A stretch of 64,000 bases of DNA, from assembly GCA_016928955.1 (NCBI GenBank), contig JAFGJV010000004.1, positions 1 through 64,000 of the forward strand, read 5' to 3'. This document shows positions 46,597 through 56,543 of the stretch, piece by piece. Numbering within the stretch: position 1 is the stretch's first letter; every line of letters begins with the position of its first letter. A program made the position numbers and the translations under genes. This DNA comes from Spirochaetales bacterium (lineage in GTDB: Bacteria; Spirochaetota; Spirochaetia; Treponematales; UBA12059). The notes beneath the pieces are model-generated. The model worked only from the letters and a program-made list of their open reading frames with translations. It did no database searches and was not told where the DNA came from.

Positions 46597-49500
46597 TCAC
46601 CAGGGTCGGCATGGCCGAGTGGATGCCGCCAGGCCGCCTGATACCGGCGGTCACGGCGGCATTTTTGTCGGCGGCCAGGCTCACGCGCAGCACGATGGCC
46701 TTGCTGCCGGCCTTGGATACGGCCGACTTGAACAGGGCCAGCGGCACGCGCGCCACGTAATAGCCCCTCCTGTCGGTGGACGTCTCGACAGCTGTGTCAG
46801 CGCCTCCGATGCGCAGTACCACGGGAAGCTTGGCCACGGCATCGGGACGCGCCAGGTTCACGACCCTGCCCACCACGATGGCGGCGCTGTCCCCCAGGCG
46901 TCCGCCAAAGACATCAGTGAAGGCGGACGGCTTGACCGAGCGGTGGCCGTTGGCCACCTCGCCGCCGAGTTCCCCGCTGAAGTAGCGTCTGGCGTCGGCG
47001 GGGGCAAGGCGGAAGCCCTCCTGCACGGCCATATCCGGCGACGTGAAGGGGACCAGGGCGTCGTGCGGCACGGCCGCGAATACGTTCGGGTTCTGCCTGG
47101 CGTCGTATATGGCGCCCGTGCGGCGGTCGGCCACAAAACCCACGCTCTTGCGGGCAAGGATGTCAACTACGGTGCGGTAGGCGCCCACGGGCTTGCCGTT
47201 TGCCGTCTGCGTCAGTGTTACGGTACGGCGGCCGGGTTTGGTTCCCGGAAGCGCCAGGTAGAAGACGCGGAGCGCGGATGCCTTGGCCCGCGCAAGGCGC
47301 GTGCCCGCGCGCACGGCAGACAGGCCTTCCAGCGTTGCCTCGACGCCCCCCACGAACAGGAAGAAACGGTACGCAGGCCGCGCGGCCGGTTCCCAGGGCT
47401 GGGGCTTGCCTTCAAGACCGGGCAGGGGCTTGCCGCCGAACGCGGCAGCGGGTTTCCTGTCCAGAACGCGCGTGCCTTCAAACGGAAGGAATACATGTTT
47501 GCCAGGGATTTTGCCCGGATTCCCTACGATGCGCCCGTCTGGCAAAAGCTCGGCGCAATGCTTGAGGCTGACGCCCTTGCACATAGCCAGGGGCAGTCTC
47601 AGTATGAACACCAAGCCGTCCGCGTCGCGGGCGTCGGCCAGAAGTCCCCAGCGGGCGTGGGCTTTGGAAAAGCCCAGCGTGAAATCGTTCGGCATGCGGG
47701 AGAAGTTGACCGGCGAGTCGTCCTCTATGACCATTTTCTGCGACACGATGCCGTCGTCCGCAGCGTGTCCCTGCACGATATTGGCGTTGCGCACGGCCAG
47801 GTTGTTGTTTGCGTGGTCCGCGGACCACACGCTGTCCGCGGTGTTGACCGCCAGGGACGTGTCCAGACCGTTGGTGAATTCAGGGTGTGATCCATTGTCC
47901 CTGAGGTTGACGCAGGCGACGCGGCATCCGTGCGAATCAGACGCGTCCGGCGGGACCTGGTCATGGGGAACGTGCCACACGAATTCGGCCAGGGCGTAAT
48001 TCTTGGCGGCGCCCGGAGTGGACGCACCGGACAGGGCAGGTATGGCGTCAGCCAGCACGGGCTTGTCCTGCACGCCGGGATCATACAGCTGGTAGACGGT
48101 CTGGACGTACTCCGTGCACGCCTGGTTTGCCCATATTCTCTCGTAGGCGTCGTCGCGGGCGTCCGTGCCGTAGGGATCGAAGTCCGCGCGGAGCACGCTG
48201 CCCAGGAAGAACATCTGGGACCGGGCGGGACCCGGCACGATGCCCCGGTTGGACACGCGCATCCACATGCGGTTGTAGTAGTGGTCGGTGGCGGAATAGT
48301 CGGACCAGCCAGAGTCGGTCAGCTTGATGGGTTTTGCGGGATCTGACGACGGTATGTCCACAACGCCAGAAGGGCTGTAGGCGTAGGGCACGGGGTCGCC
48401 CTTGGCAAAGCCCCAGGGGTAGGTGCTCTCGGCCGTGCCGCGGGGGTCGGGAAGCGAGAGCGGCGACGAGCCCCTGAACACGGCCAAAGCCATATCCGGA
48501 CTGAGCGACGAGCTTGTGCCCGGGTCGCCGGTGTTGGACTCGGTGGGGCGCACGTAGAAATCGGGCAGGAACTGCCGCACCACGCCACGCGCGTCGTCCA
48601 CGCGGTCCCCGGCCGCGTCCAGCTTAAAATAGCCTGAGCTGGGCGCTCCGCCGTACAGACCAGGGAGCGGCGCCAGCGGGTAATCCACATAGGCCAACAC
48701 AAAGAGCCTGCGGGCCAGTCGAGCCCTGTCCACGGTCAGTAACAGCGCCGGGCCTGCCACGGTAGCGTCCACGGATGCGCCGCTTGCCACGCTGAAGGCG
48801 GCCGTGGAAATTCCGGCAAGCGGCTTGAGCGACGAGCCGTCGTACGCTGGGAAGGTAGATAGCTGGTTGAAGCCGTCCATGGAAGCTGCGGACGAGTCGT
48901 CCCAGTCGGCAACCAGGAAGCGGAGCTTGGCGTTGACCACCATTCCAGCGTTGTAGCCTGAAGCTGTCTTGCGAACCGTGGCGGCCAGCGGAAGGTTGAC
49001 GGTGTCCGACGCGTATATCGGCTCGTCAGTGGCGTGGCCGTCAAGGGAAATGCGTTCAGAGCGGTAGAACGGCCCGTCCGTCCGGTCCGTGCCCCGGTAC
49101 ACGTCCGGGAAGCCCAGGCTGAGTGCGTTGCCTGCCGCCGGCTCGTACTTGGCGTCGTAGAATGCATAACGCAGGTAATCCAGCAAAAGCGTGCCGGATT
49201 GCCCGATATTCTCAAGCATGCCGAACGACGCGCACGCGTATCCGGCGTGCTCGGAGGCGAATACGCGTGGTAACAGGGTTTCCGCGGTGTCAAAGTCTGC
49301 ATGAGCGACTTCTAGCAGGGTGATACGCCACAACGCGCTGCCCGAGCCATCGTACAGGCGGGCCAATCGGACGGAACGGAACGAATCCAGGTCCGGCAGG
49401 GTAAAGCTCGATATAAGATACGGGATTTTACCGGGCTGGGGGTCGGGGTAGGCAGGGTGGACACGCATGCCCAGGCGCCAGAGGCCGCCTGAGTCCCTAA

Positions 49501-51418
49501 GCAGGGCCAACCGGGCCACGTAGGGACCGTTCCTGATGGACAGTATGTCGCCCATGGAGTCCAGAAGGGTTGCCGGCGCCGACGCGTCGTAGGCAACGCC
49601 TGTGGCTGGGCTTGGTGCCCCAATCTTTATACGCGCCTCTATATACGCACGGGCTCCGTTGGTAAGCGCTTCTCCGGCGTTTGCCAAGGAATACTCGTAT
49701 TCACGCACATACCAGCCGCCAAGGTCACCCGCGCTCTTGGCAAAGGCTAGGTGGCCGTCCGCGTTAACAGCGGGCGCAAGGCTTCCCTCCAGAGCCCAGG
49801 CGGGGACGTGCCCGCCGTCAGGCGCCTTGCAGGATGAGGTGGCCAGGGCCTCGGGGCAGGCTCCCGGCGCGCCCTCCTCCCTCGGATAATATCCCCAGCC
49901 CTCTAGAGCGTCAGAGTGGTTGGCAAAGGTGCTTACGTCAACCAGATCGAAGTAATAGTCGGCGGCGGGCACTGTCACGCCTGCGCCGTTGGTGTATGCG
50001 TCGACATGTAAGTGGTGTGCACCATACGTGTCTACTTCCAAATTTTTTGATAAAGCATTCACGTCGAAATAACTTTGAGAAGAGTCAAAAAATACGGACG
50101 GTTCAATATAGCCAGGGAATAATGTTTTTATTTCGCATATCAGTGTACAGGGATTTTGCAGTGTTATAACCGTGTTACTCCCTGGTTGCAGAGGAGTTAC
50201 TCGCGTTTCAGACCCGATTGTCTCCTCAATAAGCACATTTACTGTGGCTGATATGTCCGCAGTTGGCGACTCATCGACCAAAAACACAAGGGGATCGCTA
50301 TTGCTTGGGCCAAGGCTGAATTCCCGGCGGGCTATATCTACTATGGGCGTGGTTGTGTCTGAGCCGGGAGGAGAATCAAGCATTGGCTTAAACCGAATAA
50401 CATGCCCATCGAGATGCGAGAGGTCATCGAATTCGCATATCCATTTCTCTGCGTTGTTAGTGAGATATGAGGATGCAGGATGTCCAGTAGCCACAGGCAA
50501 GTCTGAGAAAGTCATTCCATATGTATTTTTTATAAGATTTAGATAAATTTGATTATCGGTTGTGTCCTCGAATTTGAATTTATTTGGTTCGTTCGTAGAT
50601 TGGTCTTTTGTGCCATTCCCTATAGGCTTTCCGCTATATGTGAGTACTATTCTACTTCCACTTCTAACTTTTGCTATCGATGACGATATGAAAGTTGTCG
50701 TAGAATCAGGATAGATTGAAATGTAAGGTTGAGGCGACATAGCCGCCTGAATTCTAGACGTTATATAATCCAAAACTGTGCTAGGGTTATAAGGGGCCTC
50801 GGAGAAGGCAGGATCAAAAACAATAAGGTTGGAAATAGATTCTATGTCCCCGATATTGGATAGCTCAGCCGCTAGACCGTTATATGTAGATCGTAGATGG
50901 AACTTATCTATTAAATATTTGTCGGTTGAATTCACACAAACAATTGATATTGGTGAATCTATTATGCCATCGACTGATGTTACTATTGAATTGGCTAAAG
51001 ATCCGGAGTATGTATCCGTCCTTATAACAGGGAATGGTATGTAGTTCGTTGTCTGCGGGTCTCCTGGTATGTCATATCCTGATCCCAAATAGCTAGTGTA
51101 AACAGACGGAGAAGTTATATTCGAATTGCCATTGCGTAGGATTACCGCAACAAGCATGCGGCTGTCTGGGCTGTTAGGGACACCAATGGTGTCAGAACCG
51201 TAGTAATTGGTATATAGAGACGCAAGTATACGCAACCAGCTTTTCTCTGAGGTGGGATTTGACATGTCTATTACAGCGAAAACAGAGACGCTGCAAGAGT
51301 TTAAACAGTCCCCAAAAGTTTGCGCTGATGACAAAATTGCGGAATACATGCCTTTTGTTACGAATGATGTTGTAAGGCTAATCTCGTTTGATGGAATTAT
51401 GTGGTTGGTGATAGGCAT
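46586..51418 (-). CDS. Very large (1610 aa) surface-type protein with C-terminal carboxypeptidase-regulatory-like repeat
   Basis: Single long ORF; C-terminal VVGRVVNLARPDAVAKLPVVLRIGG..TDRRGYYVARVPL; no obvious signal peptide. Confidence 0.65.
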   Translation of the reverse strand: MPITNHIIPSNEISLTTSFVTKGMYSAILSSAQTFGDCLNSCSVSVFAVIDMSNPTSEKSWLRILASLYTNYYGSDTIGVPNSPDSRMLVAVILRNGNSNITSPSVYTSYLGSGYDIPGDPQTTNYIPFPVIRTDTYSGSLANSIVTSVDGIIDSPISIVCVNSTDKYLIDKFHLRSTYNGLAAELSNIGDIESISNLIVFDPAFSEAPYNPSTVLDYITSRIQAAMSPQPYISIYPDSTTTFISSSIAKVRSGSRIVLTYSGKPIGNGTKDQSTNEPNKFKFEDTTDNQIYLNLIKNTYGMTFSDLPVATGHPASSYLTNNAEKWICEFDDLSHLDGHVIRFKPMLDSPPGSDTTTPIVDIARREFSLGPSNSDPLVFLVDESPTADISATVNVLIEETIGSETRVTPLQPGSNTVITLQNPCTLICEIKTLFPGYIEPSVFFDSSQSYFDVNALSKNLEVDTYGAHHLHVDAYTNGAGVTVPAADYYFDLVDVSTFANHSDALEGWGYYPREEGAPGACPEALATSSCKAPDGGHVPAWALEGSLAPAVNADGHLAFAKSAGDLGGWYVREYEYSLANAGEALTNGARAYIEARIKIGAPSPATGVAYDASAPATLLDSMGDILSIRNGPYVARLALLRDSGGLWRLGMRVHPAYPDPQPGKIPYLISSFTLPDLDSFRSVRLARLYDGSGSALWRITLLEVAHADFDTAETLLPRVFASEHAGYACASFGMLENIGQSGTLLLDYLRYAFYDAKYEPAAGNALSLGFPDVYRGTDRTDGPFYRSERISLDGHATDEPIYASDTVNLPLAATVRKTASGYNAGMVVNAKLRFLVADWDDSSAASMDGFNQLSTFPAYDGSSLKPLAGISTAAFSVASGASVDATVAGPALLLTVDRARLARRLFVLAYVDYPLAPLPGLYGGAPSSGYFKLDAAGDRVDDARGVVRQFLPDFYVRPTESNTGDPGTSSSLSPDMALAVFRGSSPLSLPDPRGTAESTYPWGFAKGDPVPYAYSPSGVVDIPSSDPAKPIKLTDSGWSDYSATDHYYNRMWMRVSNRGIVPGPARSQMFFLGSVLRADFDPYGTDARDDAYERIWANQACTEYVQTVYQLYDPGVQDKPVLADAIPALSGASTPGAAKNYALAEFVWHVPHDQVPPDASDSHGCRVACVNLRDNGSHPEFTNGLDTSLAVNTADSVWSADHANNNLAVRNANIVQGHAADDGIVSQKMVIEDDSPVNFSRMPNDFTLGFSKAHARWGLLADARDADGLVFILRLPLAMCKGVSLKHCAELLPDGRIVGNPGKIPGKHVFLPFEGTRVLDRKPAAAFGGKPLPGLEGKPQPWEPAARPAYRFFLFVGGVEATLEGLSAVRAGTRLARAKASALRVFYLALPGTKPGRRTVTLTQTANGKPVGAYRTVVDILARKSVGFVADRRTGAIYDARQNPNVFAAVPHDALVPFTSPDMAVQEGFRLAPADARRYFSGELGGEVANGHRSVKPSAFTDVFGGRLGDSAAIVVGRVVNLARPDAVAKLPVVLRIGGADTAVETSTDRRGYYVARVPLALFKSAVSKAGSKAIVLRVSLAADKNAAVTAGIRRPGGIHSAMPTLVIKR

Positions 51419-51427
51419 GTGTTTTAC

Positions 51428-53224
51428 CTACTCCGATTGGTATGCGCCAATAGTCCAGCCGCCAAGGGTTGGTCGAATAACTCCTGAGAGATCATTAGTA
51501 AAAATCCAGAAGGCAGAATTGCCATTTATACCTCCTGATAGAAAATCTGAAGGACTATCTTTTGTGGGTCGAAAATATTCATCGATCAACGGGTTCATAA
51601 CGATATTCGCGTCATTGTTGTCAAGAGAATTGAGGGTGTTGATTTCATTTATATTGGTTGATGGATAATCATGGTACAGATAATGAGAATCAGTGGAGTC
51701 GAATTCCCAGAAAAAGTTGTTTAGGCATGTTACAGCATCCGTTGTAGCGTAGCTCTCATATATAGCATGAGTAGTTCTAAGACTAGGGGATCGATTTAAG
51801 AAAAGATTGTTGTCGATGGAAGTAGAAAGCGAGCTATGGATATAAATGCCATAATTGTTTGGGATGAAGCTTGTGGAATGACCAGTTATAATCGTGTTGT
51901 TCCTTATAAAGAGTTGGCAGCTCTCGCTATTGATGCCGATAGTAGTGGTTATTGCTGGCCCTGATTTTATTATGTTGTTATTTATGTGTATTGGTGTGTC
52001 TGGAACGGATTCGAGAGAGATGGCTTTGCTTGTGGTGCCCGCGCCGCTTTCGATGATATTTCTGTCGATAACTATTGGATCTGAACCGGCTAGAAACGTG
52101 GCTCGTATACCAAAAGAGGTTGCGTCTGGTGCAGTCGTAGATGTATTTCCTGAAAATATTTGACAGCAACTTATTCTGGGCTTCCCGTAATCGTAAATAG
52201 AAATTCCAGCACACCATTTTGTATTCGTGCCTCCAGATCCTTCGAAATTTATAATACAGTTGGTGATATGTGGCTGACTATCGCCTGATGTTGTGCCGGA
52301 AACGGTGATGGCGGACTTGTCATAATCACCTAAAGATGCAGGGTTGCCTCCAGCATAAATAATGCAATCTGTGATTGTTGGAGATGAATCCTTGCAGAAC
52401 AAAGCAACGCTATTGGTACCAAGTGAACTTCCGATTATATTAAAACCTTCGATTGATGTTGCGGTTGTCAAACCGGTGCCGCAGTCGACCGCACGGTTGG
52501 GATCATTAAATGAGTAATCACCGCTCCCTAAGTCTCGTATGATTGTGGGATATAATGCGGTACTCCGGTCATTCCATATTGGAGAATAGCCACCTTTTAG
52601 AGAAAAACCTACTTGAAGTACAATCCTGCTGGAAAAATCTCCAGAATAATTTACCAGATATTCGTTAGGTGTAACGCTAGATCTTGCGACTCGTACTTCT
52701 GCTCCTGCAGAGTATATATCATCGATAAATCCTATAGCCTTGGCAATGCTATTAAAAGGATGGCGCTGCGTGCCTGCCCATGCTTTTGTTGTGTCATCAC
52801 TTGCGTTGGAATCGCCTCCCTCCACGCATACCCCATTAAAGACCTCAAAAACATACGTGTATGACGAAAGCTGGCCCTTATGCGTTATGTCAACTTTAAG
52901 GCTTTTCCCGTCGCCAGCGCTCCAGTCCACGTCATTGCTCGGGTTGACATTCAAGGTGCGGGCGTCGGCCCAGGACAGGGTTGTGGAATCCAGGAGCATG
53001 GAGCCGGAGACTGACACTGATCCTGGATCCATGTCTTCGTCAAAGCTCAGGGTAATGGTTTCATGGGCGGTGACTATGGTTCCATTGGCCGGAGATATTG
53101 CTGGGCGGTTGGCCTCAGAGGCGAGCCGCGCCATTTCGTCAAGCAAGGCGTCCGAGCAGGACGAGGCGGCCAGGGCAAGTAAAGTAGCCACCGAGAACAA
53201 CAGGGAAAGGCGACTGGTTTTCAT
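51428..53224 (-). CDS. Lipoprotein with Ig-like N-terminal domain and right-handed beta-helix (DUF1565-like)
   Basis: Lipobox LALAASSC; ISPANGTIVTAHETITLSFDEDMDPGSV; GTQRHPFNSIAKAIGF; many NNxI repeats; ends GGWTIGAYQSE. Confidence 0.75.
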   Translation of the reverse strand: MKTSRLSLLFSVATLLALAASSCSDALLDEMARLASEANRPAISPANGTIVTAHETITLSFDEDMDPGSVSVSGSMLLDSTTLSWADARTLNVNPSNDVDWSAGDGKSLKVDITHKGQLSSYTYVFEVFNGVCVEGGDSNASDDTTKAWAGTQRHPFNSIAKAIGFIDDIYSAGAEVRVARSSVTPNEYLVNYSGDFSSRIVLQVGFSLKGGYSPIWNDRSTALYPTIIRDLGSGDYSFNDPNRAVDCGTGLTTATSIEGFNIIGSSLGTNSVALFCKDSSPTITDCIIYAGGNPASLGDYDKSAITVSGTTSGDSQPHITNCIINFEGSGGTNTKWCAGISIYDYGKPRISCCQIFSGNTSTTAPDATSFGIRATFLAGSDPIVIDRNIIESGAGTTSKAISLESVPDTPIHINNNIIKSGPAITTTIGINSESCQLFIRNNTIITGHSTSFIPNNYGIYIHSSLSTSIDNNLFLNRSPSLRTTHAIYESYATTDAVTCLNNFFWEFDSTDSHYLYHDYPSTNINEINTLNSLDNNDANIVMNPLIDEYFRPTKDSPSDFLSGGINGNSAFWIFTNDLSGVIRPTLGGWTIGAYQSE

Positions 53225-53226
53225 GA

Positions 53227-55272
53227 TTATTCCTCCCAGGTAACGGATGGGGTGGACGCGTCAGACGCGCGGGCAGCTCCCGGGGCGGCCACAAAGGCGT
53301 AGCGGGCGGCGGTGTCGGGGCTGGCTTTTTCCAGCTCGCCAAGGAAACGGGATAGGTCATCGGTATGGCCAAGCTCAGACGAGGACAGCACCAGGCCTAC
53401 CAGGGCCGCAAGGCTGGTGGGATTCAGCCTGCGGCCGGTCTGGAACGCGGCCAGGGCGGCTTTGGCGTCTCCCTGAACGAAGAGGACATTGCCGAGGTTG
53501 ATCCACGCGGTGGCTGTTTCCTTGACTTTAAGCGACGAGCGGAAAACCTCCTCGGCTTTGGCCAGCATGCCAAAGCGCGCGTACACAAGACCCTGCTTGT
53601 TGAGGGCTGCCGGGTCCTTGGACGAGCCCGCACTGGCCGTGCGCAGGAAGCTTTCCATTTCCCTGGCAATGAGCGCGTCCATGCTCGCCTTGAAGCGAGC
53701 GCCCAATTGCTCAGCCTTGGGCAATTCCACAGACGACTCGCTGCCTATCATGGCCACGGGCTCGTACAGCTCCCAGGCGTCGCGCACGGGATAGATCACG
53801 GCCTGTCCCTTGGACTTGGCCTCGCGCCACTGGCGGGCGCCCGTCAGCCAGGCTTTCATGAAGCCGTCGTTCCAGAGCGTCACCTCAACCGGCATCCACA
53901 GTTTTCCGTTGTGCTCGATGAGGTCGCCATAGTTGGTAAAGAAAGAGCGGCCCTGGGCGGGGCTCAGGCCGAGGGCAAAGGCCGTGAATATGTGCCCGGG
54001 CACGGTGATGAAGGCGCTCTCCACGCCGGCGGCTTCCAGGAGGGCTGCGTACAGGATGGACATGTCGTCGCAATCGCCGGCGCGGTAGTCCAGGGTCTGG
54101 GCCGGGAACTGGAGATAGTCCACGGCATGCTCGTTCTTGGACGACGCGGCGTAGGGCACCTTGGGATCCGGCACGTACTGGACGCCATACAGACGGAGCT
54201 GTTCAAGGATGCCCACGCCTTGCCTGAGCGACGCGTCCAGGGTCTGGTACCCTGACGAGCGCGCTATGCCGGCCGCGGCCTTGGCCAGGCGCATGACCGC
54301 GGGGTCGTTCATGGTGACAAAGCTGGCCGCCTTGCGGTCGTCGTCCCAGAGCGACGCGTTGCGGTGGTTGATCTCGATAACCGTGGACACGGACGTGGAT
54401 TTCTCCCCGCCCGCGTACTCATAGCTGACGCCTATCTGCGCCTGGGCCTTGGTAGGCTCGAGCACGGTGAGTATCTGCCGCGTGAACAGGGCATAGAGCT
54501 CAACCGTGACAGACTCGCCGCGCTGGATCACGGGTATGGTGGCGCATTCTTTGGGCGCGTCCATGTACTGGGGGACAAAGACGGTGACGCGCACGTTCTT
54601 GATGGCCCCGCCCTCGATATTGTGGAGGGTGAGGGTACCCAGGGAATTTTCGTCGTAGTATTTATAGAAGACCGGGAAGACGGGCACGATGACGATATCA
54701 CGGATTTCCGTGCGAGCCTTGCTGTCAAGCTGGTTGAAATTGACGCCAGCGGACAGGGTGACCGAAAGGCCTTGGTACAAAGGCTCGCTGGCCGCGAATT
54801 GGTGGAGGTAGCCGGCCGCCAGGCGGACTCGGAACGCGGATGACAGGTACAGGGTGGCGGCCGCCTCGGCTGACGCGTACGGCGTCAGCGCCCCAGCCTC
54901 GCCCAGCATGCCATACGACAGGCCACCCCTGCCGTCCAGGCCCAGGGTAAGGGTACCAAAAGGATTCCAGCGCAGCCCGGCGCCGGCGCTGGCTCCGATG
55001 GCGCTCAGGACCTCATCCAGGCCGGAGGGCACGGACGAGTAATCCAGGGAGCCGCCAAGGCAGAGGAACGGTGCCGCGGGTGGTATCCAATCAGCGTCCA
55101 CGGAAGCTCCCCAGCCAAGGCCGAAGCGGTCTACGCTGGGACTGCCTGGAAAGGGTACTAGCACAGAGGGCTCGACCGACAGGGACAGGCCGGAACCGCT
55201 TTGGGCCCACAACGGGGAAAACGCCAAAACCAGGCCCGCGACGGCGAGCCTTAGGAGCATGCGTTGGATCAT
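53227..55272 (-). CDS. Secreted protein with beta-barrel-like N-terminal region, transglutaminase-like domain and TPR repeats
   Basis: Signal peptide MIQRMLLRLAVAGLVLAFSPLWAQ; YRAGDCDDMSILYAALLEAAGVESAFITVPGHIFTAFAL (Cys-His-Asp type); TPR NKQGLVYARFGMLAKAEEVFRSSLKVKETATAWINLGNVLF. Confidence 0.75.
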   Translation of the reverse strand: MIQRMLLRLAVAGLVLAFSPLWAQSGSGLSLSVEPSVLVPFPGSPSVDRFGLGWGASVDADWIPPAAPFLCLGGSLDYSSVPSGLDEVLSAIGASAGAGLRWNPFGTLTLGLDGRGGLSYGMLGEAGALTPYASAEAAATLYLSSAFRVRLAAGYLHQFAASEPLYQGLSVTLSAGVNFNQLDSKARTEIRDIVIVPVFPVFYKYYDENSLGTLTLHNIEGGAIKNVRVTVFVPQYMDAPKECATIPVIQRGESVTVELYALFTRQILTVLEPTKAQAQIGVSYEYAGGEKSTSVSTVIEINHRNASLWDDDRKAASFVTMNDPAVMRLAKAAAGIARSSGYQTLDASLRQGVGILEQLRLYGVQYVPDPKVPYAASSKNEHAVDYLQFPAQTLDYRAGDCDDMSILYAALLEAAGVESAFITVPGHIFTAFALGLSPAQGRSFFTNYGDLIEHNGKLWMPVEVTLWNDGFMKAWLTGARQWREAKSKGQAVIYPVRDAWELYEPVAMIGSESSVELPKAEQLGARFKASMDALIAREMESFLRTASAGSSKDPAALNKQGLVYARFGMLAKAEEVFRSSLKVKETATAWINLGNVLFVQGDAKAALAAFQTGRRLNPTSLAALVGLVLSSSELGHTDDLSRFLGELEKASPDTAARYAFVAAPGAARASDASTPSVTWEE

Positions 55273-55411
55273 AATGAACCTCGATGACGCGAACGATTCT
55301 GCTGATAAGCTCTGATGATTATCCGGTGGCACACGATCAAGGATCGATGCCGCCCTTCATACGAGGAAGTATATACCTCTTTGCCGCGGAATCCAGTAGG
55401 TTTTTCTTTAC

Positions 55412-55470
55412 CTGTGATGTAATGGGAACCTCTAAAAACTGTAGTTTTTAGAGGCTCCCTAATGTCACAG
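55412..55470. repeat. Long palindrome CTGTGATGTAATGGGAACCTCTAAAAACT-GT-AGTTTTTAGAGGCTCCCTAATGTCACAG
   Basis: Near-perfect palindrome of about 59 bp; dispersed family member. Confidence 0.8.
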
Positions 55471-55534
55471 AATACGAAAAATATGGGAAAGCTCTAAATA
55501 GTGCAATCTAAGAAAGATCGTCGATTTGACGCAT

Positions 55535-56389
55535 TTACAACAACTCCCGCTTGTCCATGCTCCACTGGCTGTCCGCGTCGCCCAGGGCGGCCGCCAGGAA
55601 GGGCAGAACGGCGGCCAGGGTTGAGTCCAGGGTCCAGGGCGGGTTGATCACGAACATGCCTGAACCGTACAGCCCCCGTTCGGACGGTGCGCCTATGCTG
55701 AGCCTGGCGTCCAGGCAGGGCCGCCCTGTGGACGCCGCCAGTTCGGTCAGCCGTCCGGCCAGGTCCAGGGCTTCCTGGCGGGACAACAGGGGATACCACA
55801 ACAGGTACACGCCGGTGGCAAAACGGCGGAGGGCGTCGGCCAGGGCGGCGAGCGCGCGTTCATAATCGGCGGCCAGTTCGTAGGACGGATCCACGTGGAT
55901 CAGGGCCCTGCGCTCGCGCGGAGGCAGGAAGCCTTTGAGCGCGGCATAGCCGTCCGTTTGGTGCACGCGGGCTCTGCGGTCCGATCTGAACGCGTCGGCA
56001 AGGGCGACACCGTCCGACGGGTGGAGTTCGCACAGGACCAGGCGGTCGCCCGGCCTGAGGGCGCGCGCGGCCAGGGCGGGCGAGCCTGGGTAGGCCAAGC
56101 CGCCGCGCTCGCCCCTGAACGCCAGCACGGTGTCCACGTAATCTTTAACGGCGGGCGGAGTGTCAGGGGCGCTGGCCGGGCCTTCCAGGCGCGCCCAGCC
56201 GTCCGCCCACTCCGCGTTCTGGGCGGCCTGGCCCTGGTCCAGGATGTACGAGCCGGCTCCGGCGTGCGTGTCCACGTACGCAAGCGCTGCGTCCTTGGCC
56301 GTCATCCTGCGCAGGCAGGCCAGAAGCGTCACGTGCTTGAGAACGTCGGCGTGGTTGCCGGCATGGAAGGCATGGCGGTATCCGAGCAT
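55535..56389 (-). CDS. rlmJ: 23S rRNA (adenine2030-N6)-methyltransferase
   Basis: MLGYRHAFHAGNHADVLKHVTLLACLRRM; YVDTHAGAGSY; HVDPSYE. Confidence 0.9.
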   Translation of the reverse strand: MLGYRHAFHAGNHADVLKHVTLLACLRRMTAKDAALAYVDTHAGAGSYILDQGQAAQNAEWADGWARLEGPASAPDTPPAVKDYVDTVLAFRGERGGLAYPGSPALAARALRPGDRLVLCELHPSDGVALADAFRSDRRARVHQTDGYAALKGFLPPRERRALIHVDPSYELAADYERALAALADALRRFATGVYLLWYPLLSRQEALDLAGRLTELAASTGRPCLDARLSIGAPSERGLYGSGMFVINPPWTLDSTLAAVLPFLAAALGDADSQWSMDKRELL

Positions 56390-56490
56390 GCGACCATACT
56401 GTCCTCAAGGGGCCCAAGCGCGCAAGCCCGGGGACGTCCGGGATGGAAGGGGCCGGGAGGGAAGGGGCTCCTTCTCTCCCGGACAGGAAC

Positions 56491-56519
56491 TTGAGAAGGC
56501 AGACATAAACTGGTATAGT
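56491..56519 (+). promoter_or_regulatory. Sigma70-type promoter TTGAGA-N17-TATAGT
   Basis: Read directly upstream of the SD and ATG 56544. Confidence 0.6.
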
Positions 56520-56543
56520 GTCGGTTAAAAGGAGCGCAACAGC

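Noticed and set aside
46481-47890. 469-aa plus-strand ORF antisense to the giant surface protein
   Set aside because: Gly/Ala/Arg/His-rich shadow frame, no recognisable motif.
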